Source: Pedobacter heparinus DSM 2366 (lineage in GTDB: Bacteria > Bacteroidota > Bacteroidia > Sphingobacteriales > Sphingobacteriaceae). From it: a DNA stretch of 64,000 nucleotides. The notes under the pieces are model-generated. The model was not told where the DNA came from. It worked only from the letters and a program-made list of their open reading frames with translations, and did not search any database. Position numbers and translations under genes: made by a program. The DNA lies in the NCBI RefSeq assembly GCF_000023825.1, contig NC_013061.1:5022001-5086000 (forward strand). Direction: 5' to 3'. Of the stretch, positions 42,204 through 51,130 are shown one piece after another. Every line of letters begins with the position of its first letter. The stretch's first letter is position 1.

Positions 42204-42812
42204 ATGAAAAAAGTAATTATTTTGGCCATTGGCCTATTTGCAGCAACTGCTGCCAGCGCACAGATCAAATTGGGTGTTAAAGCAGGATTAAATGTTCCAA
42301 ACATCATTAAAGGTGATGGCAATAACGATTTCAAAACAAAAGTAAATCCAGGGTTTAATGCAGGTGTAACTTTAGATATCCCTTTAATCACTGGTCTTGC
42401 CTTTACTCCTGAACTGCTTTATTCTACCAAGGGATATAAAGCGGAAACGGTGTTTGGCGACTTTACACAAACCACCAGTTTTATCGACATTCCGATTCTG
42501 GCCAGCATTAACCTGGGTGGCAGCGGATTAAACCTTGTAGCAGGGCCGCAGGTATCGTTTTTAATGTCGACAAAGAACAAATTTGAAAGCGGTTTTGGGT
42601 CTACTGAGCAACAGATTATCGAAGATAAATCAGACCGTTTCAAAAAAAGCCTGGTTGGTGGTTTAATCGGTTTCAGGTATGACATCAACGAGAAATTCGA
42701 CATCCATGGCCGTTATGCACTGGACTTCCAGAAAAACAATGAAGATGGAAGCAGAGAAACCCCTGAATATAAAAACCAGGTGTTCTCTGTAGGGCTTGGA
42801 ATAAAATTTTAA
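42204..42812 (+). CDS. outer membrane beta-barrel protein (PorT family)
   Basis: The 202-residue protein has a signal peptide (MKKVIILAIGLFAATAASAQ). It then shows alternating strands of an eight-stranded barrel: IKLGVKAGLNVPN, FNAGVTLDIP, FTPELLYSTKGYK, TSFIDIPILASINL, LNLVAGPQVSFLMS, LIGFRYDI and the terminal FSVGLGIKF. The C-terminal phenylalanine is typical for BAM-inserted proteins. Small PorT-like barrels are abundant in Bacteroidota with unknown cargo. A second member follows at 43060 after a terminator, so the two are separate transcripts. Confidence 0.85.
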   Translation: MKKVIILAIGLFAATAASAQIKLGVKAGLNVPNIIKGDGNNDFKTKVNPGFNAGVTLDIPLITGLAFTPELLYSTKGYKAETVFGDFTQTTSFIDIPILASINLGGSGLNLVAGPQVSFLMSTKNKFESGFGSTEQQIIEDKSDRFKKSLVGGLIGFRYDINEKFDIHGRYALDFQKNNEDGSRETPEYKNQVFSVGLGIKF

Positions 42813-42831
42813 ACCCTTACAAACTCCATTT

Positions 42832-42859
42832 AAAGCCGCCCCCCTAAGGCGGCTTTTTT
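42832..42859 (+). terminator. terminator after first PorT-like gene
   Basis: A 9-bp stem AAAGCCGCC/GGCGGCTTT with a 7-base loop ends in TTTTTT. An outer CTCCAT/ATGGAG pair extends the hairpin. Confidence 0.88.
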
Positions 42860-43059
42860 AATGGAGCTGTCCCAGATTTAATACACCCGAAAAAAATCTG
42901 GCAGGGCCGGTAAACACTGGCAGAAACAACAAGCCAAAATCATTGAATATCAGCAGTTTAACCACTAAAACAACCCCTTAAAAACACTAAATACAGCCAT
43001 TTCTGGCATGGTTATTACCATACATATCTCGAATTTTAATCCATTTTAAAACAGAAATT

Positions 43060-43704
43060 ATGAAACGATTATTCATTATAGCACTGGGTATAACCGCAGG
43101 AAGTTTAGCTTTCAGGGCAGATGCCCAAACCTCACAAAGGGCAGCAAATGACAAGATGAGATTTGGTATTAAGGCAGGTGCCAACCTGATGAAAATGGGT
43201 AAGGTACAATTTGGAGACCAACTGTATTCAACAGATTACCGGGTAGGGTTCCAGGCAGGTATCTACGCTGATTTGCCGATGGGCGGAAATTTTGCTTTTA
43301 TGCCAGAAGCAACCTTTACACAAAAAGGTGGCAAACTAAAAGAAACAGTTTCAGGTAATACCGGAGAATTTGACAGTAAGGTATCTTATATTGATATTCC
43401 CGTACTGATCGGTTATAAGGCCAGCCCCGAATTAACTGTTTTTGCAGGACCCCAGGTTTCTTTTTTACTGGACCAGAAATCAACCATCAAATCCAATGGC
43501 AATGAAATTGTGTCCAGCAGCAGCAAGGAAAACTTTGAAAAATCTATTGCCGGAGCTGCCATAGGGCTTGGTTATGCCATTACACCTAACATCAACGTAA
43601 ATGGCAGGTACACGATGGACTTCCAAAGAGCATTTAAAGAGAATGTAAATCAGGATAAAGTTAAAAACAGTGGTTTTGCCTTATCGCTTGGTTATACATT
43701 TTAA
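43060..43704 (+). CDS. outer membrane beta-barrel protein (PorT family), second copy
   Basis: The 214-residue paralogue of the preceding barrel has a signal peptide (MKRLFIIALGITAGSLAF... cleaving near ADAQ). Its strands align with the first copy: RFGIKAGANLMKM, VGFQAGIYADLP, FMPEATFTQKGGKL, VSYIDIPVLIGY, LTVFAGPQVSFLLD, AAIGLGYAI and the terminal FALSLGYTF. Sequence identity with the neighbour is limited, so duplication is old. It has its own terminator. No T9SS gene stands nearby. Confidence 0.85.
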   Translation: MKRLFIIALGITAGSLAFRADAQTSQRAANDKMRFGIKAGANLMKMGKVQFGDQLYSTDYRVGFQAGIYADLPMGGNFAFMPEATFTQKGGKLKETVSGNTGEFDSKVSYIDIPVLIGYKASPELTVFAGPQVSFLLDQKSTIKSNGNEIVSSSSKENFEKSIAGAAIGLGYAITPNINVNGRYTMDFQRAFKENVNQDKVKNSGFALSLGYTF

Positions 43705-43740
43705 AAATCCTATATCCCTTCCATAATCCCTATGGAAACG

Positions 43741-43778
43741 CCCCGGTTACTGTAATCAGTGCCGGGGTTATTTTTTTA
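43741..43778 (+). terminator. terminator after second PorT-like gene
   Basis: The stem CCCCGG/CCGGGG with a nested ACTG/CAGT pair is followed by TTATTTTTTT. Confidence 0.8.
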
Positions 43779-43841
43779 AAACATATTTCTATATAGCCTG
43801 TTATAAAAAAGAAAGATCTGTTTATCAAATAATCTGTAACT

Positions 43842-44018
43842 ATGAAAAATCAACCCAATCAAAAACATACTGGTAATGAACAGGGCAGACCAACATCAGA
43901 CCGGGTGTTCCACAATGCTAAACAAGACAAAAAACAACAAGGCATTTCAAACGGAGGCGGACAACGTTCCGATCAGACCTCTAACAGAGACAACCAGCGC
44001 AAGCGTGAAAACAATTGA
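43842..44018 (+). CDS. small hydrophilic protein of 58 residues
   Basis: An ATG-initiated frame begins MKNQPNQKHTGNEQ and ends KRENN before TGA. It is extremely rich in N, Q, K, R, G and D, with almost no hydrophobic residues (two valine/isoleucine and one phenylalanine), so it should be disordered. A strong terminator 43 bases downstream and a spacer upstream mark it as a separate unit. I recognise no family with certainty; the composition recalls small stress-related hydrophilic proteins. Confidence 0.6.
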   Translation: MKNQPNQKHTGNEQGRPTSDRVFHNAKQDKKQQGISNGGGQRSDQTSNRDNQRKRENN

Positions 44019-44060
44019 TCCTTATTGTGTGTGAGGATAATATATTCCTATCTATTTCCA

Positions 44061-44090
44061 AAAAGCATCCTGTACAGGATGCTTTTTTTT
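44061..44090 (+). terminator. terminator after the 58-residue gene
   Basis: A perfect palindrome with arms AAGCATCCTG and CAGGATGCTT separated by TA is followed by eight Ts. Confidence 0.88.
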
Positions 44091-44162
44091 GTCTGTATCT
44101 TTTACTTTCGATAATGATTCCGTATACTTACGTTTTGTTACACATTATTGCAATTATAAATT

Positions 44163-45653
44163 ATGAGCAAGTTTATTTTATCCTTTGATCAGGGAACCAC
44201 AAGTTCAAGGGCAATTGTATTTAATAAGGAAGGAAGTATTGTATCAATCGCCCAAAAGGAGTTTGAACAGATCTATCCTCAACCTGGATGGGTAGAGCAT
44301 AATGCCAGCGAAATCTGGTCTACCCAGATTGCAGTAGCTACCGAAGCGATTGTAAAAGCCAGCCTTACCCCACCCGACATTGCTGCTATCGGCATCACCA
44401 ACCAGCGTGAAACAACGGTACTTTGGGATAAAAAAACCGGAGAGCCTTTATACAACGCCATAGTATGGCAAGACAGGCGTACATCTGCCTATTGTGATGA
44501 ACTGAAGTCCAAAGGACTGGCGAAAAAAATACAGGAAAAAACAGGGCTGATACTGGATGCCTACTTTTCGGCCACCAAGATCAAATGGATACTTGATAAC
44601 GTAGAAGGAGCCAGGGCCAAAGCTGAAGCTGGTGATATTGCTTTTGGCACCATAGATTCATGGCTGATCTGGAAACTTACAGATGGCAGGGTACATGTTA
44701 CAGATGTAAGCAATGCTTCCAGGACCATGATCTATAACATCCATACCCTGGATTGGGACCAGGAACTGCTTGATCTTTTTGACATCCCTAAAAATATACT
44801 CCCTGAAGTCAAATCATCAAGTGAAGTTTACGGGGAGACCACAGGAAATGTACTTGCCGCAAAAATTCCTATTGCCGGCATTGCCGGTGATCAGCAGGCC
44901 GCCCTGTTCGGACAAATGTGTACTGAAGTAGGAATGGTTAAAAATACTTATGGAACAGGTTGCTTTATGCTCATGAACATCGGCGATAAACCCATTGTTT
45001 CGCAAAACAACCTGGTAACCACCATAGCCTGGAAAATAAATGGCAAAGTACAGTATGCTTTAGAGGGAAGTATTTTTATTGGCGGGGCAGTTGTACAATG
45101 GCTAAGGGATGGGCTGGGCATCATCAGCTCTTCGGCCGAAGTAGAAACCCTTGCATTAAAGGTAGCGGATACAGGTGGTGTTTACCTGGTACCTGCATTT
45201 GCCGGTCTGGGTGCACCACACTGGAACCAGGATGCCCGCGGAACCATAACCGGTATCACCCGTGGAACTACTGCTGCACACCTTGCCAGAGCAGCAATCG
45301 AAAGTATTGCTTTTCAGACCATGGAAGTGCTTAAAGCTATGGAAGCTGATTCAGGACATGCCATTAAAGAATTACGTGTGGATGGCGGGGCAACCAGCAA
45401 CGACATATTGATGCAGTTCCAGGCCGATTTGCTGGATACCACAGTAATCCGTCCGAAAGTAACGGAAGTAACCGCTTTGGGGGCTGCTTATTTGGCCGGA
45501 CTGGCTGTAGGCTACTGGAACAGCATGGATGACATTAGCGGACAATGGAAAATTGACAAGAATTTTAATGCAGGCAATACCGATAACATTGCTGAACGTA
45601 TAAAAGGCTGGAACAGGGCAGTAAAAGCCGCAAAAGCCAATGCCGAGAATTAA
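44163..45653 (+). CDS. glpK: glycerol kinase
   Basis: GlpK phosphorylates glycerol to glycerol 3-phosphate with ATP. The 496 residues match the family. [15 protein letters not shown] near 5-19, the [13 protein letters not shown] signature near 78-90, [10 protein letters not shown] near 102-111, [12 protein letters not shown] near 161-172, and the C-terminal [22 protein letters not shown] signature near 402-423 are intact. glpF follows 33 bases downstream, so uptake and phosphorylation are co-expressed. No glpD is in the window. Confidence 0.97.
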   Translation: MSKFILSFDQGTTSSRAIVFNKEGSIVSIAQKEFEQIYPQPGWVEHNASEIWSTQIAVATEAIVKASLTPPDIAAIGITNQRETTVLWDKKTGEPLYNAIVWQDRRTSAYCDELKSKGLAKKIQEKTGLILDAYFSATKIKWILDNVEGARAKAEAGDIAFGTIDSWLIWKLTDGRVHVTDVSNASRTMIYNIHTLDWDQELLDLFDIPKNILPEVKSSSEVYGETTGNVLAAKIPIAGIAGDQQAALFGQMCTEVGMVKNTYGTGCFMLMNIGDKPIVSQNNLVTTIAWKINGKVQYALEGSIFIGGAVVQWLRDGLGIISSSAEVETLALKVADTGGVYLVPAFAGLGAPHWNQDARGTITGITRGTTAAHLARAAIESIAFQTMEVLKAMEADSGHAIKELRVDGGATSNDILMQFQADLLDTTVIRPKVTEVTALGAAYLAGLAVGYWNSMDDISGQWKIDKNFNAGNTDNIAERIKGWNRAVKAAKANAEN

Positions 45654-45686
45654 TTAATTTATAAACCAAATTTAAACCGAATCAAC

Positions 45687-46418
45687 ATGTCACCTTTTTC
45701 AGCCGAAGTGCTCGGCACGATGTTTATGATCTTATTGGGCAACGGGGTGGTTGCCAACGTGGTTTTGAAAGGAACCAAAGGCAACAATGGTGGATGGATT
45801 GTGATTACCACCGCCTGGGCCCTGGCTGTATTTGTAGGCGTGGTTATCGCCGGACCCTATAGTGGCGCCCATCTTAATCCAGCCGTAACCATTGGACTGG
45901 CCATTGCCGGAAAATTTCCCTGGGCCAATGCACCAATGTATATTGCGGCTCAATTTATAGGCGCTATGTCGGGGGCTTTCCTCGTTTGGCTATTGTTTAA
46001 AGATTTTTATGCCGGCACTGAAGATAAAGGGGCAAAACAGGCTACCTTTTGTACCGGCCCCGCCATTCCAAATACGGTATCTAACCTGATCAGCGAGATC
46101 ATTGGCACTTTTGTACTCATATTTGTCATCTTTCATTTTACAAATGCCGAAATGGGTACAGATAAAAGCCCGATTGGACTGGGCTCCATTGGCGCATTGC
46201 CGGTAACCTTACTGGTTTGGGTAATCGGTCTTTCGCTGGGCGGTACCACCGGCTATGCTATTAATCCGGCAAGAGATCTGGGACCAAGAATTATGCATGC
46301 CCTATTGCCAGTAGCGGGTAAAGGTGGTAATAACTGGAATTACGCCTGGATACCGGTAATTGGCCCCGTAATAGGTTGTGCGCTGGCTGCTATGCTTTAT
46401 TTATGGATTAAAATTTAA
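45687..46418 (+). CDS. glpF: glycerol uptake facilitator (aquaglyceroporin)
   Basis: The 243-residue MIP-family channel has six membrane helices and two NPA boxes: HLNPAVTIG near 62-70 and AINPARDLGPR near 190-200. The aspartate following the second NPAR is typical of glycerol facilitators and not of water-only channels. It sits in the inner membrane and traps glycerol with GlpK. It is second in glpK-glpF and is followed by a strong terminator. Confidence 0.95.
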   Translation: MSPFSAEVLGTMFMILLGNGVVANVVLKGTKGNNGGWIVITTAWALAVFVGVVIAGPYSGAHLNPAVTIGLAIAGKFPWANAPMYIAAQFIGAMSGAFLVWLLFKDFYAGTEDKGAKQATFCTGPAIPNTVSNLISEIIGTFVLIFVIFHFTNAEMGTDKSPIGLGSIGALPVTLLVWVIGLSLGGTTGYAINPARDLGPRIMHALLPVAGKGGNNWNYAWIPVIGPVIGCALAAMLYLWIKI

Positions 46419-46434
46419 CACACCAGAATACCTG

Positions 46435-46465
46435 AAAGGCGGCCAATTGACTGGCCGCCTTTTTT
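46435..46465 (+). terminator. terminator after glpF
   Basis: A 9-bp stem AGGCGGCCA/TGGCCGCCT with a 6-base loop ends in TTTTTT. Confidence 0.9.
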
Positions 46466-46477
46466 ATGGATAATCAT

Positions 46478-47173
46478 TTACAGGATTTGCATTCTCTTAT
46501 ATAAAGTTGCCCGATAAGCATCCGATACAGGAACCATATTGCGGTGCACGATCAGTGTTCCGCCCTCAATGGTATCTATTTTTCCGACATTGATGATAAA
46601 TGAGCGGTGTACCCTCAGAAACATATTTTTAGATAATTTTTCTTCTACCGATTTTAAAGAAGAGTGGATGGAATAGGTATGATCGGTCAAGTTGATTCTG
46701 ACATAATCACCCCGGGCCTCCATATATAAAATATCGCTCACCTTAACTCTGCGCACCACATTGGAATCACGTATAAACACAAACTCATCTTCTTTATCCG
46801 CAACAGACAAACCTTTGGTAAGCAACACCCGCTTTGCCTTTTCTACCGCCTGCAGAAACCGCGCAGGGCTAACGGGCTTGATCAGAAAATCAACCACATT
46901 TAGGTCAAAGGCCTCAGCGGCATACCCTATTGTAGAAGTAGTAAAGATAACCATTGGCCGTTTATCGCCTAAACTTTTCACCAGTTCTATGCCGCTCATA
47001 TCCGGCATTTCTATATCTAGAAATAAGATATCTACTTCCTTTGTCTGAATTTGTTTGTAAGCTTCAACAGCATCAAAACATTCCCCCACCACTGTCAGTG
47101 TAGGTTCCATACTGATCAGCTTTTTGAGCACAGCGAGCGCTATAATATTGTCATCTACAATTAAGCAATTCAT
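46478..47173 (-). CDS. LytTR-family response regulator
   Basis: The 231-residue protein has an N-terminal receiver domain: acidic pair D7-D8, phospho-acceptor D53 in LFLDIEMPDMSG, and K in LIKPVSP near 103. The LytTR DNA-binding domain is at about 130-230 (DILYMEARGDYVRINL, LRVHRSFIINVGKID). Such regulators usually pair with a membrane LytS-type kinase, but none is next to it here. It is an apparently single gene. Confidence 0.93.
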   Translation of the reverse strand: MNCLIVDDNIIALAVLKKLISMEPTLTVVGECFDAVEAYKQIQTKEVDILFLDIEMPDMSGIELVKSLGDKRPMVIFTTSTIGYAAEAFDLNVVDFLIKPVSPARFLQAVEKAKRVLLTKGLSVADKEDEFVFIRDSNVVRRVKVSDILYMEARGDYVRINLTDHTYSIHSSLKSVEEKLSKNMFLRVHRSFIINVGKIDTIEGGTLIVHRNMVPVSDAYRATLYKRMQIL

Positions 47174-47316
47174 TTTGATCGGGAATGATTGCTCTAAAAT
47201 AGAGATAATACACAGAATATTATAATCTTGAACGAATTGAACAAAAAAGCGGGGAGGGCAAAAGACAATTGGCTTAAATGTAAGAGCCCAACAATGTTGG
47301 GCCCTTATTTATTCAG

Positions 47317-47404
47317 CGGAGAGTCAGGGATTCGAACCCTGGATACCCTTTTGGGGTATACACACTTTCCAGGCGTGCTCCTTCGACCACTCGGACAACT
47401 CTCC
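47317..47404 (-). tRNA. tRNA-Ser(GGA)
   Basis: A class II cloverleaf: acceptor GGAGAGT/ACTCTCC, anticodon loop CTGGAAA (GGA), variable arm with TACCC/GGGTA, T arm CAGGG TTCGAAT CCCTG, discriminator G. CCA is not encoded. It provides a normal-tRNA comparison for the unusual pair at 27.7-28.0 kb. A hairpin GCCCAAC/GTTGGGC at 47286-47302 downstream may end the transcript. Confidence 0.95.
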
Positions 47405-47418
47405 GTTTTTGCGGAATG

Positions 47419-47426
47419 CAAAAGTA
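47419..47426 (-). promoter_or_regulatory. predicted -7 element of tRNA-Ser
   Basis: The minus strand reads TACTTTTG, a TAnnTTTG match 15 bases before the mature tRNA 5' end. Confidence 0.45.
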
Positions 47427-47452
47427 GAAAAAAAATTGATTGTTAAAGTATA

Positions 47453-48883
47453 TTAATCAATAACCGTAACTTTTAGCATATTCGTTTTGCCCTTACGCTC
47501 CATCGGGATAGCCGCTGTGTTGATAATCACATCACCGCTTTTGATCAGTTTATTCGCTTTGAGCAAATCATTCACATCCTGTATGGTTTCATCAGTGCTC
47601 TCAAACCTGTCATAAAAGAAGCCCTGAACCCCCCAAAGTAAACTCAGACTGTTTAACAGGCTTCTGTTACTTGTAAAAATGTAAACGTGGGCTTTTGGCC
47701 TGTGACTCGAGATCTCAAAAGCGGTATAGCCACTCAGTGTCATCGAAACAATACCAACTGCATTGGTTTGTTTTGACAGGAAGCAGGCAGTATCGCAAAC
47801 TGCATCACTTAAAAAGCTCTCTGCTTTAGGCTTAAGGAATTTCTCAGGATGAAAAGGATAATTGTTTTGCTCGATGTTCTGAATGATCTTTTGCATGGTT
47901 TCAATAACGATCAACGGAAACTCACCTACAGAGGTTTCCCCGCTCAGCATTACTGCATCTGCCCCATCCAATACTGAATTGGCTACGTCATTTACCTCGG
48001 CACGTGTTGGTCTTGGTGTCGTGATCATACTTTCCAGCATCTGTGTGGCCACAATTACAGGTTTTGAAGCAGCACGACATTTCTGAACAATCATTTTTTG
48101 CAGCAAAGGCACTTCTTCCATTGGCATTTCAACGCCCAGATCACCACGTGCAACCATAATCCCGTCAGAAACAGCAATAATTTCATCAATATTTGCAATC
48201 GCTTCCGGTTTCTCAATTTTTGCAATCACACGGGCTGATTTTCCGCGTTCTTTAATGATATCCTTTAATTCTATGATGTCTTCAGCATTTCGTACAAAAG
48301 AAAGCCCGATCCATTCTACATCGTTTTCGAGAACAAATTCAAGGTTTTTACGGTCTTCTATTGTAAGCGATGGAATAGAAACTTTGGTATTTGGCAGGTT
48401 CACACCTTTCCTGGAAGTTAGTATCCCACCATGAACAATCTCGCAAACAACTTCATCTTGATGATTTGTTTCCAATACCCGCATCTGTAGTTTACCGTCA
48501 TCCAATAAGATGATCTCGCCAGCTTTAACATCTTTCGGAAAAGACTCATAAGTGATGTAAATGCGTTCTTCGTTGCCAATGCACTCCTTAGTGGTAATAA
48601 TGGTTTTCGCTCCATTAACCAGCTGAATACCACCGTCCTTCACCATACCAATCCTTATTTTCGGCCCTTGAAGATCAGCAAGGATCCCAACATTATAATT
48701 GTGTTTTTCATTAAGGCCACGAATGGTATCCAATACCTCCTGGTGATCTGCCTGTGAACCATGAGAAAAGTTTAAACGGCAAACATCCAGTCCGGCATTA
48801 AACATACTATATAAAACGTCTGGTTTAGCTGAGGCGGGGCCTAAAGTGGCTACGATTTTTGTTCTAGAATGAAATGGTTTCAT
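47453..48883 (-). CDS. pyk: pyruvate kinase
   Basis: Pyk converts phosphoenolpyruvate and ADP to pyruvate and ATP. The 476 residues match the family. KIVATLGPAS near 9-18, RLNFSHG near 36-42, the GLSFVRNAEDI segment near 191, and the signature IEKPEAIANIDEIIAVSDGIMVARGDLGVE near 221-250 are present. MLSGETSVGEFP near 307 and a C-terminal allosteric domain follow. The gene has its own consensus promoter about 105 bases upstream. Confidence 0.97.
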   Translation of the reverse strand: MKPFHSRTKIVATLGPASAKPDVLYSMFNAGLDVCRLNFSHGSQADHQEVLDTIRGLNEKHNYNVGILADLQGPKIRIGMVKDGGIQLVNGAKTIITTKECIGNEERIYITYESFPKDVKAGEIILLDDGKLQMRVLETNHQDEVVCEIVHGGILTSRKGVNLPNTKVSIPSLTIEDRKNLEFVLENDVEWIGLSFVRNAEDIIELKDIIKERGKSARVIAKIEKPEAIANIDEIIAVSDGIMVARGDLGVEMPMEEVPLLQKMIVQKCRAASKPVIVATQMLESMITTPRPTRAEVNDVANSVLDGADAVMLSGETSVGEFPLIVIETMQKIIQNIEQNNYPFHPEKFLKPKAESFLSDAVCDTACFLSKQTNAVGIVSMTLSGYTAFEISSHRPKAHVYIFTSNRSLLNSLSLLWGVQGFFYDRFESTDETIQDVNDLLKANKLIKSGDVIINTAAIPMERKGKTNMLKVTVID

Positions 48884-48988
48884 TGAGTTATTTAAATTTT
48901 ATTACAGACCAACAAAACGAGCGTTTTTTGATACAGAAAACTGATGCTAGTCTGATTTATTAAAGTTATCTGTTTGGTTATGTAAATC

Positions 48989-49017
48989 CAAATATAGTGT
49001 ATTTTGTACACCTTCAA
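48989..49017 (-). promoter_or_regulatory. predicted pyk promoter
   Basis: On the minus strand TTG (49015-49017) is followed after 18 bases by TATATTTG (48989-48996). Both elements match the Bacteroidota consensus. The leader would be about 100 bases. Confidence 0.6.
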
Positions 49018-49025
49018 TATAAAAT

Positions 49026-49445
49026 TTACATTATCAAATTTTCTTTCGATCTTAATTTGGACGGCTCTATTTGCGCAGCCACCTGAATATCAGCAAGTTT
49101 ATTCAAACCTCCAATGATAAAATTCAGGTCTTCCTTGTCAATATATTGATGGATAATCATAAAAAAATCAACCTTATTCATCTCTGGAATTAAAAAACCT
49201 TCAGCATTTCTGTTATTGATCAGATAGTATTCAATTTCGCCCTGCTCCACAAAAAAATAATATTTGGAAAAGGCAAGCGGCTCTTCATCAATATTGAAAT
49301 AAACTTCATGGTCATCTATCTTTTCAAACCCAAAATTCAGACTGGTATTGATTTTATGGCACAGTACGTAATCCTTTAAAGAGGCAGTGATGGCAATTAA
49401 TACAAAGTCGAGGTCTAGTGAAAGTTTTAAGTAAGTTTTGTTCAA
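49026..49445 (-). CDS. IPExxxVDY family protein
   Basis: The 139-residue protein belongs to a Bacteroidota-only family named for its motif, seen here as IPEMNKVDFFM near residues 88-98. The N terminus (NKTYLKLSLDLDFVLIAITASLKDY) is typical. Function is unknown, though it is often next to acpP or pyk, as here. The start is a TTG at 49445 with no nearby ATG. The gene is divergent from acpP by 157 bases. Confidence 0.85.
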   Translation of the reverse strand: MNKTYLKLSLDLDFVLIAITASLKDYVLCHKINTSLNFGFEKIDDHEVYFNIDEEPLAFSKYYFFVEQGEIEYYLINNRNAEGFLIPEMNKVDFFMIIHQYIDKEDLNFIIGGLNKLADIQVAAQIEPSKLRSKENLIM

Positions 49446-49538
49446 AACAGAATATTTTACGGAAATACGAAATTATAAAACTAATTTTACATTGATGTTC
49501 AAAATAAAAACATTAAAATTGGTACAGAAATAAAAACA

Positions 49539-49569
49539 TTTGAAATGTGTAAGAATTTATTTTTCTTTG
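49539..49569 (+). promoter_or_regulatory. predicted acpP-fabF-rnc promoter
   Basis: TTTG (49539-49542) is followed after 19 bases by TTTCTTTG (49562-49569), one mismatch from TAnnTTTG. The ATG of acpP lies 34 bases on. Confidence 0.5.
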
Positions 49570-49602
49570 CACTGAATTATTTAACCATTAAATTATAACA
49601 TT

Positions 49603-49839
49603 ATGTCTGATATTGCTTCAAGAGTTAAGGCTATTATCGTTGAAAAATTAGGTGTGGATGAAAACGAAGTTACACCAGAAGCTTCTTTCACTAACGACTT
49701 GGGTGCGGATTCTTTGGATACAGTAGAACTTATTATGGAGTTTGAGAAAGAATTCAATGTAGCAATCCCTGATGATCAGGCTGAGACTATCGGCACAGTT
49801 GGTCAGGCAATTGCTTACTTAGAGAAAAACGTTAAGTAA
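49603..49839 (+). CDS. acpP: acyl carrier protein
   Basis: AcpP carries growing acyl chains on a phosphopantetheine arm. The 78-residue acidic four-helix protein has the attachment serine S37 in [11 protein letters not shown]. It leads an acpP-fabF-rnc operon, spaced 28 and 9 bases, a classic bacterial order. It serves FabD and FabF encoded in this window. Confidence 0.98.
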   Translation: MSDIASRVKAIIVEKLGVDENEVTPEASFTNDLGADSLDTVELIMEFEKEFNVAIPDDQAETIGTVGQAIAYLEKNVK

Positions 49840-49867
49840 AAATACGGTTTCCGTATAATCCGTATAA

Positions 49868-51121
49868 ATGGAATTAAAAAGAGTAGTAGTTACAGGGCTA
49901 GGTGCGCTCACTCCAATCGGCAATACCATCCCAGAGTTCTGGGATGGTTTGGTGAATGGGCTGAGTGGTGCCGGCCCTATTACCGGTTTTGATACCTCAA
50001 AGTTCAAGACAAAATTTGCATGCGAGCTTAAAAACTTCAATCCGGAAGATTTTCTGGATAAAAAAGAAGCCCGCAAATTAGACCCATTTGTTCAATACGC
50101 TTTAGTAGCGACCGAAGAGGCTGTAAAAGATGGTAATTTCGACTTTTCACAGTTAGACACCAATCGTATTGGTGTAATCTGGGGTTCTGGTATTGGCGGA
50201 TTTAAAACATTTCAGGATGAAATGAAAGCCTTTTTCTTAGGCGATGGTACACCACGTATCAATCCTTTTTTCATTCCAAAAGTAATTATTGACATTGTTC
50301 CGGGCCATATCTCTATAAAATATGGACTAAGGGGACCAAATTTCGCTACGGTTTCAGCCTGTGCTTCCTCTACAAATGCCATGATCGACGCTTACAATTA
50401 TATTCGACTGAATATGTGTGATGTGATCATCAGCGGTGGTTCGGAAGCCATTATCAATGAAGCTGGTATTGGCGGGTTTAATGCCATGCACGCCCTTTCT
50501 ACGAGAAACGATGATCCTAAAACAGCCTCCAGGCCATTTGACAAAGACCGTGATGGTTTTGTTGCCGGCGAAGGTGCAGGAACCATCATTCTGGAAGAAC
50601 TGGAGCATGCTAAAAAACGCGGGGCCAAGATCTATGCCGAGTTGGTTGGCGGAGGGATGAGTGCAGATGCCAATCACATTACAGCACCTCACCCGCAAGG
50701 ATTGGGTGCCAGAATGGTCATGCAAAATGCCTTAACCGATGCCCGGCTCACTACGGCTGATATTGACTATATCAATGTTCACGGTACGTCTACCCCATTG
50801 GGCGACATATCTGAAAGCAGGGCCATCGTAGATCTTTTTGGAGAAGACGCCTACAAACTGAACATCAGTTCAACCAAATCGATGACAGGACATTTATTGG
50901 GTGCTGCCGGCGCAATAGAAGCCATTGCTGCAATACTTGCAGTGAAAAATGATGTTGTGCCTCCAACAATCAATCACTTTACCGATGATCCTGAATGTGA
51001 TCCAAAATTAAATTTCACTTTTAATAAGGCGCAAAAACGTACCATTCGTGCTGCTCAGAGCAATACATTTGGTTTTGGTGGTCATAATGCGTCTGTAATT
51101 TTCAAAAAATACGAAGAGTAA
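49868..51121 (+). CDS. fabF: beta-ketoacyl-ACP synthase II
   Basis: FabF condenses malonyl-ACP with acyl-ACP in chain elongation. The 417-residue thiolase-fold enzyme has the Cys-His-His triad: C165 in VSACASSTNAM, H305 in NVHGTST, and H342 in MTGHLLGAAGA. The C-terminal SNTFGFGGHNASV motif is intact. It is second in acpP-fabF-rnc. Confidence 0.97.
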   Translation: MELKRVVVTGLGALTPIGNTIPEFWDGLVNGLSGAGPITGFDTSKFKTKFACELKNFNPEDFLDKKEARKLDPFVQYALVATEEAVKDGNFDFSQLDTNRIGVIWGSGIGGFKTFQDEMKAFFLGDGTPRINPFFIPKVIIDIVPGHISIKYGLRGPNFATVSACASSTNAMIDAYNYIRLNMCDVIISGGSEAIINEAGIGGFNAMHALSTRNDDPKTASRPFDKDRDGFVAGEGAGTIILEELEHAKKRGAKIYAELVGGGMSADANHITAPHPQGLGARMVMQNALTDARLTTADIDYINVHGTSTPLGDISESRAIVDLFGEDAYKLNISSTKSMTGHLLGAAGAIEAIAAILAVKNDVVPPTINHFTDDPECDPKLNFTFNKAQKRTIRAAQSNTFGFGGHNASVIFKKYEE

Positions 51122-51130
51122 ACATAATTA

